This document shows, piece after piece, positions 45,161 to 54,246 of a stretch of DNA of 64,000 nucleotides (position 1 is the first letter of the stretch; each line of letters starts with the position of its first letter). This DNA is from Chitinispirillaceae bacterium. Its GTDB lineage: Bacteria; Fibrobacterota; Chitinivibrionia; Chitinivibrionales; Chitinispirillaceae. Where the stretch lies: positions 111,705 through 175,704 of the forward strand of contig JAFGIN010000027.1 of the NCBI GenBank assembly GCA_016929595.1. The letters run 5' to 3'. The translations under genes were made by a program, and so were the position numbers. Under the pieces are notes generated by a model that worked only from the letters and a program-made list of their open reading frames with translations, did no database searches and was not told where the DNA came from.

Positions 45161-45230
45161 CATTCACTCATTCACTCATTCACTCATTCACTCATTCACT
45201 CAGTCACTCAGTCACTCAGTCACTCAGTCA
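45161..45230. repeat. Octamer tandem array running into the CE12 stop codon
   Basis: Five units of cattcact followed by 3.75 units of cagtcact, 70 bases. The minus-strand esterase gene ends inside the array (stop 45224-45226). The variant unit change is clean, as expected from slippage. A short related piece (gtgaatgagtgaatg) appears at 57219-57233. Just upstream, tttcgtgtatttcgtgtatt (about 45110-45129) is another short repeat. Confidence 0.9.
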
Positions 45231-46516
45231 AAATAAAACCGGTCGGTAACCACATTTCCATCTATTGTTATCTTAACCAGATAATTTCCACTGCTCATGC
45301 TCTGTATCGGCAGGTTAAAAACATTTGTTCCATTTCCCGTACGAAACTCTTTACTGAGTACCGTCTGTCCATTAATCGTAAACAGATCGAATTTTACCAG
45401 TGTGGCAGCCGGCTGAGTAAGTGTTACGGCGCCGCTCTCAAAATCTATTTTCATTCCGTTGGGATTAACTGGAGCAATTTCTATCACATTCGTAAGCTGA
45501 TCAGTGGAAAAGACGACATCAGCACTTTTCATTGTAAAGGTATAACGTGCAGTTGCCGCAACTTTCTTTCCCGATTGATCAAACCAGCCGTTGAATTTGT
45601 CGCCACTGCCGGGTTTGATCTTTAACGTTATGGATACGCCTTCGGGAAAGGTATTACCGCTCTCGGTAACCATTCCTTTAATTGCCTTATCTTTCAAAAC
45701 GGTTACTTTGTACAATGGTTTCAACAATGCTGCGAGTTTTGCCATATCCGGATCGGATTTCAGTTCATTGATACCTTCACAGACAAATTTCGCCATAAAA
45801 TTCGCACCCATCTCCTGGAAATGCGTTCCATCGGAGACACCGCTGGCAAAATTGGGGTACTCACCAGCATCAAGACCAAGATATATGAATTTTGCACTGT
45901 AGTTCTGCCCTACTCTTTTTTGCATTGCTACAGATCTTTTCTCGAGATCGATGAACGGTACCGTCAGTTCATCAGCAACATTGATCATAGCACCGCGATA
46001 ATTATTAGCGCCTTCACGAAATACTTCGCGAACAGTAGCACCATTCCAGGCGTTCATGTTCATCGGACTGATCAGCACCGGAATCGCCCCTTTCTGCCGT
46101 GATTCCTTCACGTATTTTCTCAGATACTCTTTAAAAGCAGTTGTATCGGTATAACGTTCAGACTTATTGAAATCTCTGTCATTATGGCCAAACTGGATAA
46201 ACACATATTCGCCTTTCTGTAAATTTGGAAGGATCTCGGCCCATCGTCCCTCCTGATAGAAACTCCGCGTACTGCGTCCTCCGATAGCCCTGTTATTAAT
46301 AGTTACCGATCCATTGTTAAAAAACAGCCCCAGTACCTGACCCCAGCCTGTCTGAGGATATTTTGATGCCGCATAATTGCACACCGTTGAATCCCCGATT
46401 ATCGTTATTCTGAGTGCAGTCTGTGCAAATATGATTGTCGTAACAATAGTGTTGGTAATAAACAGCACCGCTAACAGCAAGGCTCGGGAACTTCCACAGT
46501 CTTTTCGTGTGATCAT
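45224..46516 (-). CDS. Secreted CE12-like (rhamnogalacturonan) acetylesterase with Por-type tail
   Basis: SGNH hydrolase. Signal peptide about 1-31. Block I IGDSTVCNYAASKYPQTGWG, block II AIGGRSTRSF, block III FIQFGHNDRDF, block V SDGTHFQEMGA (Asp and His). This set is typical of CE12 rhamnogalacturonan acetylesterases. About 270-340 is a repeat domain of the bacterial Ig/Flg-new type (KFNGWFDQSGKKVAATARYT), then a type IX tail (VKFDLFTINGQTVLSKEFRT ... SSGNYLVKITIDG). GGAG stands 11 bases before the ATG. It completes the pectin-attacking set with PL9. Confidence 0.9.
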   Translation of the reverse strand: MITRKDCGSSRALLLAVLFITNTIVTTIIFAQTALRITIIGDSTVCNYAASKYPQTGWGQVLGLFFNNGSVTINNRAIGGRSTRSFYQEGRWAEILPNLQKGEYVFIQFGHNDRDFNKSERYTDTTAFKEYLRKYVKESRQKGAIPVLISPMNMNAWNGATVREVFREGANNYRGAMINVADELTVPFIDLEKRSVAMQKRVGQNYSAKFIYLGLDAGEYPNFASGVSDGTHFQEMGANFMAKFVCEGINELKSDPDMAKLAALLKPLYKVTVLKDKAIKGMVTESGNTFPEGVSITLKIKPGSGDKFNGWFDQSGKKVAATARYTFTMKSADVVFSTDQLTNVIEIAPVNPNGMKIDFESGAVTLTQPAATLVKFDLFTINGQTVLSKEFRTGNGTNVFNLPIQSMSSGNYLVKITIDGNVVTDRFYFD

Positions 46517-46740
46517 TTTATAGCTACTCCCTGAAACTCACCCTATGTAACATAGAGTAATATATTCTCACCCTGGAACAGATATAAAATAACTATAAAT
46601 ACGGATCATTTCTGATATTATACAAGGGTCTCTGTTTTTTCGTACCATTTTGAGTACGATCTCATAGAAATCAACAAGGAATTGAAGTATGATACAGGAG
46701 TCAGAGTTCTGTTTACTCAGTAGTTTAGAAACATACCGTC

Positions 46741-46920
46741 ATGACAGAAAAGAATAATACAATTACTACACGAAAGGCCACAGGCAGGAACATTCTGCTA
46801 CCAGTGCTGATCGGTCATGCCATTGTGGTCTATAGTATCTGGTTTTTGTTGTTCATCTCCAAATGGTTTCCCTATGGCATCCTCGAAAGGGTTCGTGATT
46901 GGCTCTACAGATTTTTCTGA
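46741..46920 (+). CDS. Small single-pass membrane protein (59 residues)
   Basis: MTEKNNTITTRKATGRNILL, then a hydrophobic helix (PVLIGHAIVVYSIWFLLFIS), then KWFPYGILERVRDWLYRFF. Short polar N-terminus, one helix and an amphipathic basic C-terminus. It overlaps the start region of the next gene by 22 bases, which suggests coupled translation with the glycosyltransferase. No family recognised; weak ribosome site. Confidence 0.6.
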   Translation: MTEKNNTITTRKATGRNILLPVLIGHAIVVYSIWFLLFISKWFPYGILERVRDWLYRFF

Positions 46921-48740
46921 GTGTACTGACGACATCATGGATTTCGCTTATTTTCCTGACAACCGGTGACATGTTCAGGAAAAAAGTACGCTACCATTGT
47001 GACACTTTGATTGAAAAACTCATTATCTCTACCTCTCTGGGTTTTGGAATTTCAGGATTGCTGATAATGTCCCTGAATTTTGCAAGGATGGCATCAGCTA
47101 ACAATATCATTCTTTTTTGCATTATTCTCACCCTCATCTGCCTCCCCCGCTGGATTAGGTTTTCACGTACACTCAGGAATTTTCATACATTGCTGCCACG
47201 AATGAAATTGTTGAAAAGCACAACTACAATAAACTTTTTCTATCTTTTTTTACCGCTGTTTCTTTTTTTCCTCTACTTTCTAAGAACCCTTCTCCCGCCG
47301 TCCGGTTTCGATGCCCTGATGTATCATCTGTCCTGTGCACAGCTATACCTGGACCATGGCGGCTTTTATAACATTTTTTTTAATCCGCAGGCAGATTTCC
47401 CCATGTTGACAGAGATGAATTTCATGATTGGTCTGGCATTTAATAATGATCTTATCTGCAGACAGATAAGTTTTCTGACCGAATGCATGGGAGTTGGGGC
47501 ACTTGTTCTATTCTGCCGAACCCTGTTACTTAACTGGAATGAAGTATGTATCGCGGTTGCCACCCTGCTGACATTGACGGTAACAATAGCGTCTGTAAGC
47601 ACCTGTGATGTAGATTTCGCAATGGCAGCATGGATTGCATTATCGGTGTATACATTAGTGAAAATAGTTGATCAACAGCGATCAAAACAGATCATTATTC
47701 CGGCTTTTTTTGCCGGTATGGCAATGAGTACAAAAATATTCGGGGTTTTCGTTCTTCCGACACTATTGTTCTTACTACTCTACAAAAAAAAGGTATCAAC
47801 AGGTAAATTAATTCCGGTAATCGCCATTCCATTAATGATGGGATCTCTCTGGTATATTAAAAGTTATATTCATAAAGGCACATTGTTATCAATCAACAGA
47901 TCTCTTATCGAATCTCAGGGACTCGGGCTGCCGATGGGATTTGATATACACAATCAGTTTCTTCATTTCGTGACAAATGTTGTTTTAAGAACAGTGATCG
48001 CACCCTGGACATTTACACTTTTTCCATCTCAGCATCAACAGGATTCATTCGGACCTTTCTTTGTCGCACTACTCCCGTTTGTAGTACTAACAAAGCTGTC
48101 TTCAGAATCAAAGCTGATGATTACCCTCGCAGGAATTTATCTGAGCTGTATATTGTTAATGGAGATGGTTTTTATCCCGGGGGGCTCGAGTATCAGATAT
48201 TCACTTGTGTTACCGATTTTCCTGATCCCTGTATGTTTAACAACGCTGAAAGATATGAAATTCATTCATAATTCCATAGTTACTATTTTACGATTTTTTC
48301 TATTGATTCAGATCGCTCTTGGATCGATACATTTAATAAAAAGGTATCATCAGGACTGGATTGCTCTTTTGACATTACAGGACAGAGACCGTTATTACAG
48401 TCACCTGCTGCCGCAGTATCCATCTATCAGATATATCAATACTATACCTGAAGAGTGTACAATCTTGACACTGTACAACTATGATAATTACCTTATTAAA
48501 AAACAGTATATCAGCGCATACCGTCACTATACCAATAAAGACGACCTGTTTATGGATCTGAAAAAGCATTCTGTTTCCTATATTTTTGCAAATAACGTGT
48601 TTGATACATCTTCAAATGCATCAGCATTTGCTGATCTTGACAAAACAACTGTATTTTCTCAAAATGGTTTTTATGTATATAAGGTGAATAACACAGTCAG
48701 TCCCCCCAGCCGGGGATCACGAGTAGCGGATCTGTTTTAA
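46899..48740 (+). CDS. Multi-pass membrane glycosyltransferase, GT39/ArnT-like
   Basis: 613 residues with about 11-13 hydrophobic helices (FFYLFLPLFLFFLYFLRTLL; IIIPAFFAGMAMSTKIFGVF; VVLTKLS...; LMITLAGIYLSCILLMEMVF). The first luminal loop has PPSGFDALMYHLSCAQLYL, resembling the D-x-x-x-Y-H motif region of GT39-like polyprenyl-phosphate sugar transferases. The C-terminal soluble part (PEECTILTLYNYDNYL) is typical of this group. The start is a TTG at 46899 by frame; no ATG fits before the first helix. Likely moves sugars onto envelope acceptors. Confidence 0.7.
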   Translation: MALQIFLSVLTTSWISLIFLTTGDMFRKKVRYHCDTLIEKLIISTSLGFGISGLLIMSLNFARMASANNIILFCIILTLICLPRWIRFSRTLRNFHTLLPRMKLLKSTTTINFFYLFLPLFLFFLYFLRTLLPPSGFDALMYHLSCAQLYLDHGGFYNIFFNPQADFPMLTEMNFMIGLAFNNDLICRQISFLTECMGVGALVLFCRTLLLNWNEVCIAVATLLTLTVTIASVSTCDVDFAMAAWIALSVYTLVKIVDQQRSKQIIIPAFFAGMAMSTKIFGVFVLPTLLFLLLYKKKVSTGKLIPVIAIPLMMGSLWYIKSYIHKGTLLSINRSLIESQGLGLPMGFDIHNQFLHFVTNVVLRTVIAPWTFTLFPSQHQQDSFGPFFVALLPFVVLTKLSSESKLMITLAGIYLSCILLMEMVFIPGGSSIRYSLVLPIFLIPVCLTTLKDMKFIHNSIVTILRFFLLIQIALGSIHLIKRYHQDWIALLTLQDRDRYYSHLLPQYPSIRYINTIPEECTILTLYNYDNYLIKKQYISAYRHYTNKDDLFMDLKKHSVSYIFANNVFDTSSNASAFADLDKTTVFSQNGFYVYKVNNTVSPPSRGSRVADLF

Positions 48741-48832
48741 AATTTAATTAATTTCACAGAATCGACCGGAAGAGAATTATTTTCTAACCTGATACTGATG
48801 GAAGATGTTACATCACAACCAATGGAACTATC

Positions 48833-49612
48833 ATGAAATGTAAGCGTTGCTGGACAGAATTCAGTGTAGTAACTTCTGCAGCGGTTTGTCCCGTATGCGG
48901 GAGCATCTCGGGAGAAGATGACAATCTACAGTTTCAACCTTCATCTGGGGCACCCATTGCAGATCTGATTCCTTTTGAAGATCCATCGTATGACAATAAG
49001 CCGCTTTTAGCCTTAATAGAAACTATACGGGAATGCATTTTACATCCAAAACAGTTTTTCGCAAAAATTATTTCAGGAAAAAGCAGATGGCGACCTCTGC
49101 TATTCGCACTGGCACTGGGCGGAACAGGTTTTGTTGCTTCGTTTATCTGGAGCCAGATTCTGCCGGATCCTTTTGAGCAGTTTGCAGAAAGTACTTTCAC
49201 AGAATCACTGGCTGAAACCTCATCGGTGAGCAGCCTTGTAACAGCACCTGTAATCCTGTTCTTTTCCATTGTATTGCTGAGTTTATACTTCCAGACAGTT
49301 TTAAAAGTGTTTAAAAAAAGCAGGGCTTCATTTGTAATGATGTTCAGAATAATCTGCTATTCTGAAGCAGCATCACTGTTTATGGTCATCCCCTTTATCG
49401 GCGATCTGCTCTCTGTCGTTTTTGGAATATATCTGACACTCACAGGAATTAAAGTTGTCCATTCAATCAGCAGGACCCGGGCATTGCTTATGTTTTCCAC
49501 TCTACCGGTCCTACTGTCGATACTGTTTCTTTTCATAATATTACTTATAATTATTCTTGCCGGTTCATTTGCAGGCAGTACTTTAAAAAATTTTTTGCCA
49601 TTATTACAATAA
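48833..49612 (+). CDS. YIP1 family membrane protein with N-terminal zinc ribbon
   Basis: MKCKRCWTEF and VCPVCGSI form a CxxC...CxxC zinc ribbon at 3-22. After a linker, about 60-259 contains five hydrophobic helices of the YIP1 type (PLLFALALGGTGFVASFIWS; VTAPVILFFSIVLLSLYFQT; LLSVVFGIYLTLTGIKVVHS). The His-Pro-Lys segment ILHPKQFF before helix 1 is typical. Bacterial YIP1 proteins have no defined role. It is followed after 21 bases by the pyrophosphorylase gene. Confidence 0.85.
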   Translation: MKCKRCWTEFSVVTSAAVCPVCGSISGEDDNLQFQPSSGAPIADLIPFEDPSYDNKPLLALIETIRECILHPKQFFAKIISGKSRWRPLLFALALGGTGFVASFIWSQILPDPFEQFAESTFTESLAETSSVSSLVTAPVILFFSIVLLSLYFQTVLKVFKKSRASFVMMFRIICYSEAASLFMVIPFIGDLLSVVFGIYLTLTGIKVVHSISRTRALLMFSTLPVLLSILFLFIILLIIILAGSFAGSTLKNFLPLLQ

Positions 49613-49633
49613 CTTTTTGAGAGGATTCACTCT

Positions 49634-50896
49634 ATGAGCGCATGGGATATAGATTCTCTATCATCGGTTATCAACAACTTTTCACAGTATAATGATGATC
49701 AGAAGGCAACAATTTGCTCGATAATGAATAATTCGTATCCGCTGTCAGTACTGGAAAATCAACGCAATTGCCGCAGAAGAGCTCTTGCAAATACCAACAC
49801 CATAAAGGAATCACTCTCCGGGGCTGTACAGGAATTTCCGGCATATATTCTGCCTCAACAGTTGCGTCCCGATACAAGATCGCTGAAAAAATTCGGGCTT
49901 GTTTTCACCGCTGGAGGTGAAGGTGAGCGATTGCGATTGAGCCTTTTAAAAAGAGGGGTACCGGCAGAAAAACTCGAAGATTTTACTAAAGCAACTTTTC
50001 CTCTGCCCGGTTTTTATGGGGAGATGGGTACATTACCAATCAATCTTGCAATGATCAGCTCTTTTTGTAAACAAGCAGGTTGCAACATCCCGGTGGTGAT
50101 CACCACTGGTCCGGAGAATTCGATCACTGCAAGGGTAATCCCGCAGCTGCTGGATAGATTCAACAACTTCGGTCTTAAATATGTCAAAGTGATCGCTCAG
50201 GAGGAGCGCCTCCATCTCACCAATGATGAAAAAGTTGTATTTACAACAATTGATGGAAAACTGCAGCCGGTGACTCAACCTGATGAAACCGGTGGACCAC
50301 TCATGAAACTTAAAAAGCGTGGTTCGGGTGGAACTGAATCGATTCTTGAATGGTTTGAATCTTCAGGATGTACACAAACGATACTCATGCAGGCAACTGC
50401 AATTTACGAACAGAAATTGTTGCCCATGATGGCTGAAGCGCTTGGCGATCATGACTGCTGCGGTGTCGGTATCATGCGTAAGTGTTTTCCCGCAACAGAT
50501 CCATTTGGAACCTACGTGAAGATCAATAAAGCCGATCAAAAAAGAGTTATCATTCTTGAACAGGATATGCGCAACGACCAGACACGATCAGTGGTCGACT
50601 CTTTAAATGGATTCTACCTTCCATACAATACCGGTTTCTATGCTTTTAATAACAGACTCCTTCTGGAAAATGACCTGCCCGATTTCGCAACACCTCCCAA
50701 AGAGATTCTTCCGGAACTTCCCCGCGCTCCAAAAATCGGCTATGCCGCAACAGATCTGATTTCCAGGGCCAGAAATCCGGTTGTTCTCGCGATAGATCAA
50801 TCGATGTTTGGAGTCCTTAAGACTGCAGACGATCTTGAAATGCTCTCTGAACTGGGAAAATCATTCGGTCTTGAAACGATCTGTAAAAACAGGTAA
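49634..50896 (+). CDS. UDP-sugar pyrophosphorylase-like nucleotidyltransferase (UDPGP family)
   Basis: GAGAGG stands 9 bases before the ATG. The nucleotide-binding loop LVFTAGGEGERLRLSL is at about 90-105, KATFPLPG (phosphate/sugar) after it, LPINLAMISS, VITTGPENS, and an acceptor-site region (PYNTGFYAFNNRLLLE). The fold is GT-A and the order matches UTP-sugar-1-phosphate uridylyltransferases, such as UDP-GlcNAc pyrophosphorylase-like proteins. Exact sugar unknown. It would supply UDP-sugars for envelope glycosylation, in line with the GT39 gene just upstream. Confidence 0.75.
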   Translation: MSAWDIDSLSSVINNFSQYNDDQKATICSIMNNSYPLSVLENQRNCRRRALANTNTIKESLSGAVQEFPAYILPQQLRPDTRSLKKFGLVFTAGGEGERLRLSLLKRGVPAEKLEDFTKATFPLPGFYGEMGTLPINLAMISSFCKQAGCNIPVVITTGPENSITARVIPQLLDRFNNFGLKYVKVIAQEERLHLTNDEKVVFTTIDGKLQPVTQPDETGGPLMKLKKRGSGGTESILEWFESSGCTQTILMQATAIYEQKLLPMMAEALGDHDCCGVGIMRKCFPATDPFGTYVKINKADQKRVIILEQDMRNDQTRSVVDSLNGFYLPYNTGFYAFNNRLLLENDLPDFATPPKEILPELPRAPKIGYAATDLISRARNPVVLAIDQSMFGVLKTADDLEMLSELGKSFGLETICKNR

Positions 50897-50933
50897 TTTT
50901 ATTGAACACTCTTGAGAGGTTACGCAAAAAGAA

Positions 50934-53180
50934 ATGGTACTGACCGGAGATATCTTACACCAGGAACCTGACCACATTGGTAACATACACTGTTTTACCT
51001 GTAAAAAAGCCGGTAACAATAAGTATTTATTACCAGCATTGAAATCAGTTTTCATATATGCAATTGTTGCATTTTCTTTACTGATAAAGTTTTCATCAGC
51101 TGATGAAAAAAAACTTAGCGGTGTTGTTCTTGATGAGTATGGGAAAGCGGCTTCCGGTGTGAACATTTGTGCCTGTACATCAGAGATGGTCCTGAAAAAT
51201 CCGCTGCCCTCAGATATGGGACAGTTCGATAAGCTCTGCACCAGGACAGACAGAAAAGGTACCTACTCCCTCAGAATTGATGATACGCAACGTTATACAA
51301 TCATTGGTACCAGAGACAATCACCGGTTTGTCCGTCATAATTGTACCTATCAATCCTCCCGCCATTACAGCGATACTCTCAAGCCCTGCGGTTCACTTGT
51401 TTTTTATATTCATAAGGAGATTGCTCAGGATCATAATAATGTGCAGGTATCACTCAGAGGTACGCCAATTCATTCCAGAACTGACCGAAAAGGAAAAATT
51501 GTTTTTGACTGTATACCATCAGGCAATTACCAGGCAGTTATTTTATCCGGAAAACCAGATTATCAGGATGTAGTCTGCTCTCTTCACATTGCTACGGGAA
51601 AAAGCGATACCTTTGCAGACACGCTCCGGCTTTATTACAAAGTAAGTAACGCACAAACACAGCTGATCGATCAGGAGCCGGAAAAAGAAAACAAGAACGT
51701 ACTTACAGATCAGAATAAGCCGGAAAAACCATCCATCAAGGCGCTGCGGCAGATCTCCCCGGCAGATACAGTAAAGCCAGTTAAAAGAAATACAGAAACG
51801 CCATCCGTTTCTGCCGGCCCTGATACCATTGTCGGCTTCAGAGATGCATTTACACTTAAAGGCAGCGCAACTATTAAAGAGGGAAAAATTATCAAAAGAG
51901 AATGGGCTATCGGGAAGCAGCCATTTATCAACACACATGATGGCAGTCTGCCGGTCATAGCTCCGGTAAAATCCGGTACAATAAAATGTGTATTCAGAGC
52001 GGTCGCAGATAATGACAGTGCTGCAACCGACACCGTCCTGATTCAGGTGCGTTCTTCCCCACCCCGCCTGAATGTTAAAGGAGACAGTATTGCCGGTATT
52101 TTTGACTCCATACATCTTTTCGGAAAGGCAACAGATAACGGATCTGTCGTTTCAAAAGCCTGGGATATTGGAAATACCGGACAGTTTACTATAACAGATG
52201 ATACTATTCTTACGGTGCCTCCGTTCGATAATCCGCCGGCCAGTCTTGTTTGTATATTCAGAGCTATTGATGATGATGGGGAAACATCACTTGACACACA
52301 CAGTGTCATCATTAAGCCACTCTGGAAAGAGATTACACTTCCGGCACAACTGTTACCACGAAAAGGTCAGGCAATGACCTCTTTTGATGGCAGCCTTTGG
52401 ATTATCGGAGGGAATCACAGCGACATCTGGCGATCACCGGATCTGAAAAAATGGGAAAATATAACTGATGCAGCAGAATTTGGAATCCGGTATGGACACA
52501 CGGTCACCGCTTTCGACGGGTATCTCTACGTTACCGGGGGGAAACATTCCGAGGACTCATTTGCAAATGACATCTGGAAATCATCCGATGGAAAGAGCTG
52601 GAGAAAAATCTTTGAAGCGGACTTTCTGCGGCGTCATTATCACACTGTTACCGAGTTCAGGAACCGGTTATGGCTTATTGGCGGTCTGGGTGAATCGGAT
52701 TATGAATCCTGCCTGAATGATATCTGGTCTTCTGAAGATGGTGTTCACTGGAAAGCAGAACGTGAGAAGGCCCCCTTTTCACGGCGGTACAGCCATGGAA
52801 CCGGAGTGATCGATGGATCCCTGTTTGTTGTCGGAGGGATATACGAGGGGTTTACAGGAACAAAAAATGTATATGACATCTGGAGCTCACCCGACGGATT
52901 AACCTGGAAACAGGAAAGTGCCAGGATGTTTTCGCACGATTCCATCTATTTTTCATATATACAAAACGGAAGAAAATTATGGGCAGCAGGTGATTACTGC
53001 AAACAGTGTGGCATTAGTAAACCTTTTTCAGTTGTAAGCACCACCAGTAACGGTTCACTATGGGAGGACCGGGTGAACATGCAGCCTGTTTATTCAAGAA
53101 TTTTCTGCGCAGCAGCCGCATATAATTCCAGTATAGTGCTTTACCCAGCGGACAGCCGTTTGATCTATCAGCTCAGGTGA
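50934..53180 (+). CDS. Exported protein with carboxypeptidase-regulatory-like, PKD-like and Kelch domains
   Basis: A signal sequence is at about 36-56 (SVFIYAIVAFSLLIKFSSAD), preceded by a long 35-residue N-region, so the true start may be later or the first residues dispensable. Carboxypeptidase-regulatory-like modules at about 60-230 (KLSGVVLDEYGKAASGVNIC; VQVSLRGTPIHSRTDRKGKI), two PKD-like domains at about 285-460 (PDTIVGFRDAFTLKGSATIK; RAIDDDGETS), then six Kelch-type blades (LWIIGGNHSD; YVTGGKHSED; LWLIGGLGES; LFVVGGIYEG). It resembles the Kelch lipoprotein at 39369-41537 in outline. Function unknown. Confidence 0.78.
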   Translation: MVLTGDILHQEPDHIGNIHCFTCKKAGNNKYLLPALKSVFIYAIVAFSLLIKFSSADEKKLSGVVLDEYGKAASGVNICACTSEMVLKNPLPSDMGQFDKLCTRTDRKGTYSLRIDDTQRYTIIGTRDNHRFVRHNCTYQSSRHYSDTLKPCGSLVFYIHKEIAQDHNNVQVSLRGTPIHSRTDRKGKIVFDCIPSGNYQAVILSGKPDYQDVVCSLHIATGKSDTFADTLRLYYKVSNAQTQLIDQEPEKENKNVLTDQNKPEKPSIKALRQISPADTVKPVKRNTETPSVSAGPDTIVGFRDAFTLKGSATIKEGKIIKREWAIGKQPFINTHDGSLPVIAPVKSGTIKCVFRAVADNDSAATDTVLIQVRSSPPRLNVKGDSIAGIFDSIHLFGKATDNGSVVSKAWDIGNTGQFTITDDTILTVPPFDNPPASLVCIFRAIDDDGETSLDTHSVIIKPLWKEITLPAQLLPRKGQAMTSFDGSLWIIGGNHSDIWRSPDLKKWENITDAAEFGIRYGHTVTAFDGYLYVTGGKHSEDSFANDIWKSSDGKSWRKIFEADFLRRHYHTVTEFRNRLWLIGGLGESDYESCLNDIWSSEDGVHWKAEREKAPFSRRYSHGTGVIDGSLFVVGGIYEGFTGTKNVYDIWSSPDGLTWKQESARMFSHDSIYFSYIQNGRKLWAAGDYCKQCGISKPFSVVSTTSNGSLWEDRVNMQPVYSRIFCAAAAYNSSIVLYPADSRLIYQLR

Positions 53181-53236
53181 TTTCTGACCGGAACTATAAT
53201 TGCTTTCATTGTTTCCACCCTTAACAGGAGGAATTT

Positions 53237-54178
53237 ATGATGTCAGCAGCAGTGCAATCCCTGAAACGATCAGTAAAATATGGCAGCGAAAACAGAGGAA
53301 AATTGCGGACAATTATCATGCATTCTCCACAAATTCAGCTGGATTCCTTTTTTGACAGTGATATAACCGGTTGTCCTGCAGCCTTCAGTGAAGATGGACT
53401 TCTTGAGTATGGGTATCTGTGTCAGTTTTTTCAGTCAATGGGTATAGAGATTATCGAGCTCAATGATCTGATTTCAGAAAACAGTGATCTTGTTCCCTCT
53501 CTGCCCTGTCTCACCTATCCGGGATACACCGCAGTCGTCTCTGCCAGGGGAGCTTTTATCTCGCGTATGAAACTACCTCTGCGTCGCAATGAAGAGTTCG
53601 TCATTAAAGAATCACTTGAAAACCTCTCGATTCCTGTTATTCATACCTTCCAGAGTACCGATCTCTATTTTGAGGGATTTATCCCGTTTGACCAAAGAAC
53701 ACTTTTTCTGACCGCCACGGAGCATCATCACCCGCAGACAATCATGCGGTTTATTCAGGATGCGTTGATTTTGTATGACGACATCATTCTTTTGTCTACA
53801 AATGTAATTCCCGAAAATTCAAAGCCTGATACCGTTTTCAACAAAATCGGCAGAAACTGTGCGGTCTATTCACCATCATCGATTAACAATGTCAGATTAT
53901 TCCGAAGATATATTTCTGAGCCGATCAATCTGGAAGAATATTGCTGGAAACAAAATATCGAACTTATACCGGTGTCTCAGGATGAACAGTCAAAAAATGC
54001 CTGCTCCTGCGTATCCATCGATGATGAAACCATCGCTCATTTTGATTCAGTTTTTGCTCCGGAAACGCTTCAAAAATTCAAGTTTAAAAATATCCGGGTT
54101 GTTACATTCAAATCGCACCATTTACAATGCAGCAACAGCTCGATGAGCAGTTATATACTTCCGGTGTACCGGTATTGA
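53237..54178 (+). CDS. Arginine-deiminase/amidinotransferase-fold protein with altered catalytic residues
   Basis: AGGAGG stands 5 bases before the ATG. 313 residues with the guanidino-group-modifying fold: RTIIMHSP near the start, YFEGFIPFDQRT (family FEGGD), PDTVFNKIG (family HLDTVF), and a C-terminal HHLQCSNSSMSSYILPV with a Cys at the nucleophile position. The GD of FEGGD and the His before DTVF are changed (here FEGFI and KPDTVF). It may be inactive, or act on a different substrate. No arc operon genes are near. Confidence 0.65.
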   Translation: MMSAAVQSLKRSVKYGSENRGKLRTIIMHSPQIQLDSFFDSDITGCPAAFSEDGLLEYGYLCQFFQSMGIEIIELNDLISENSDLVPSLPCLTYPGYTAVVSARGAFISRMKLPLRRNEEFVIKESLENLSIPVIHTFQSTDLYFEGFIPFDQRTLFLTATEHHHPQTIMRFIQDALILYDDIILLSTNVIPENSKPDTVFNKIGRNCAVYSPSSINNVRLFRRYISEPINLEEYCWKQNIELIPVSQDEQSKNACSCVSIDDETIAHFDSVFAPETLQKFKFKNIRVVTFKSHHLQCSNSSMSSYILPVYRY

Positions 54179-54184
54179 AAAATT

Positions 54185-54221
54185 ATTGAACGTGAATTAT
54201 TTTATGAGTCTCACGTTCAAT
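54185..54221 (+). terminator. Hairpin between the deiminase-like and AI-2E genes
   Basis: ATTGAACGTGA (54185-54195) and TCACGTTCAAT (54211-54221) are perfect 11-base arms, 6 bases after the upstream stop. The right arm covers the ATG at 54220, which argues that the downstream gene starts later, at 54247. Confidence 0.6.
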
Positions 54222-54246
54222 GTCTCAATTCCTTTATGCAGGTACT

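Noticed and set aside
45161..45230. Possible CRISPR array
   Set aside because: Units are 8 bases, contiguous, without spacers; it is a simple tandem repeat.
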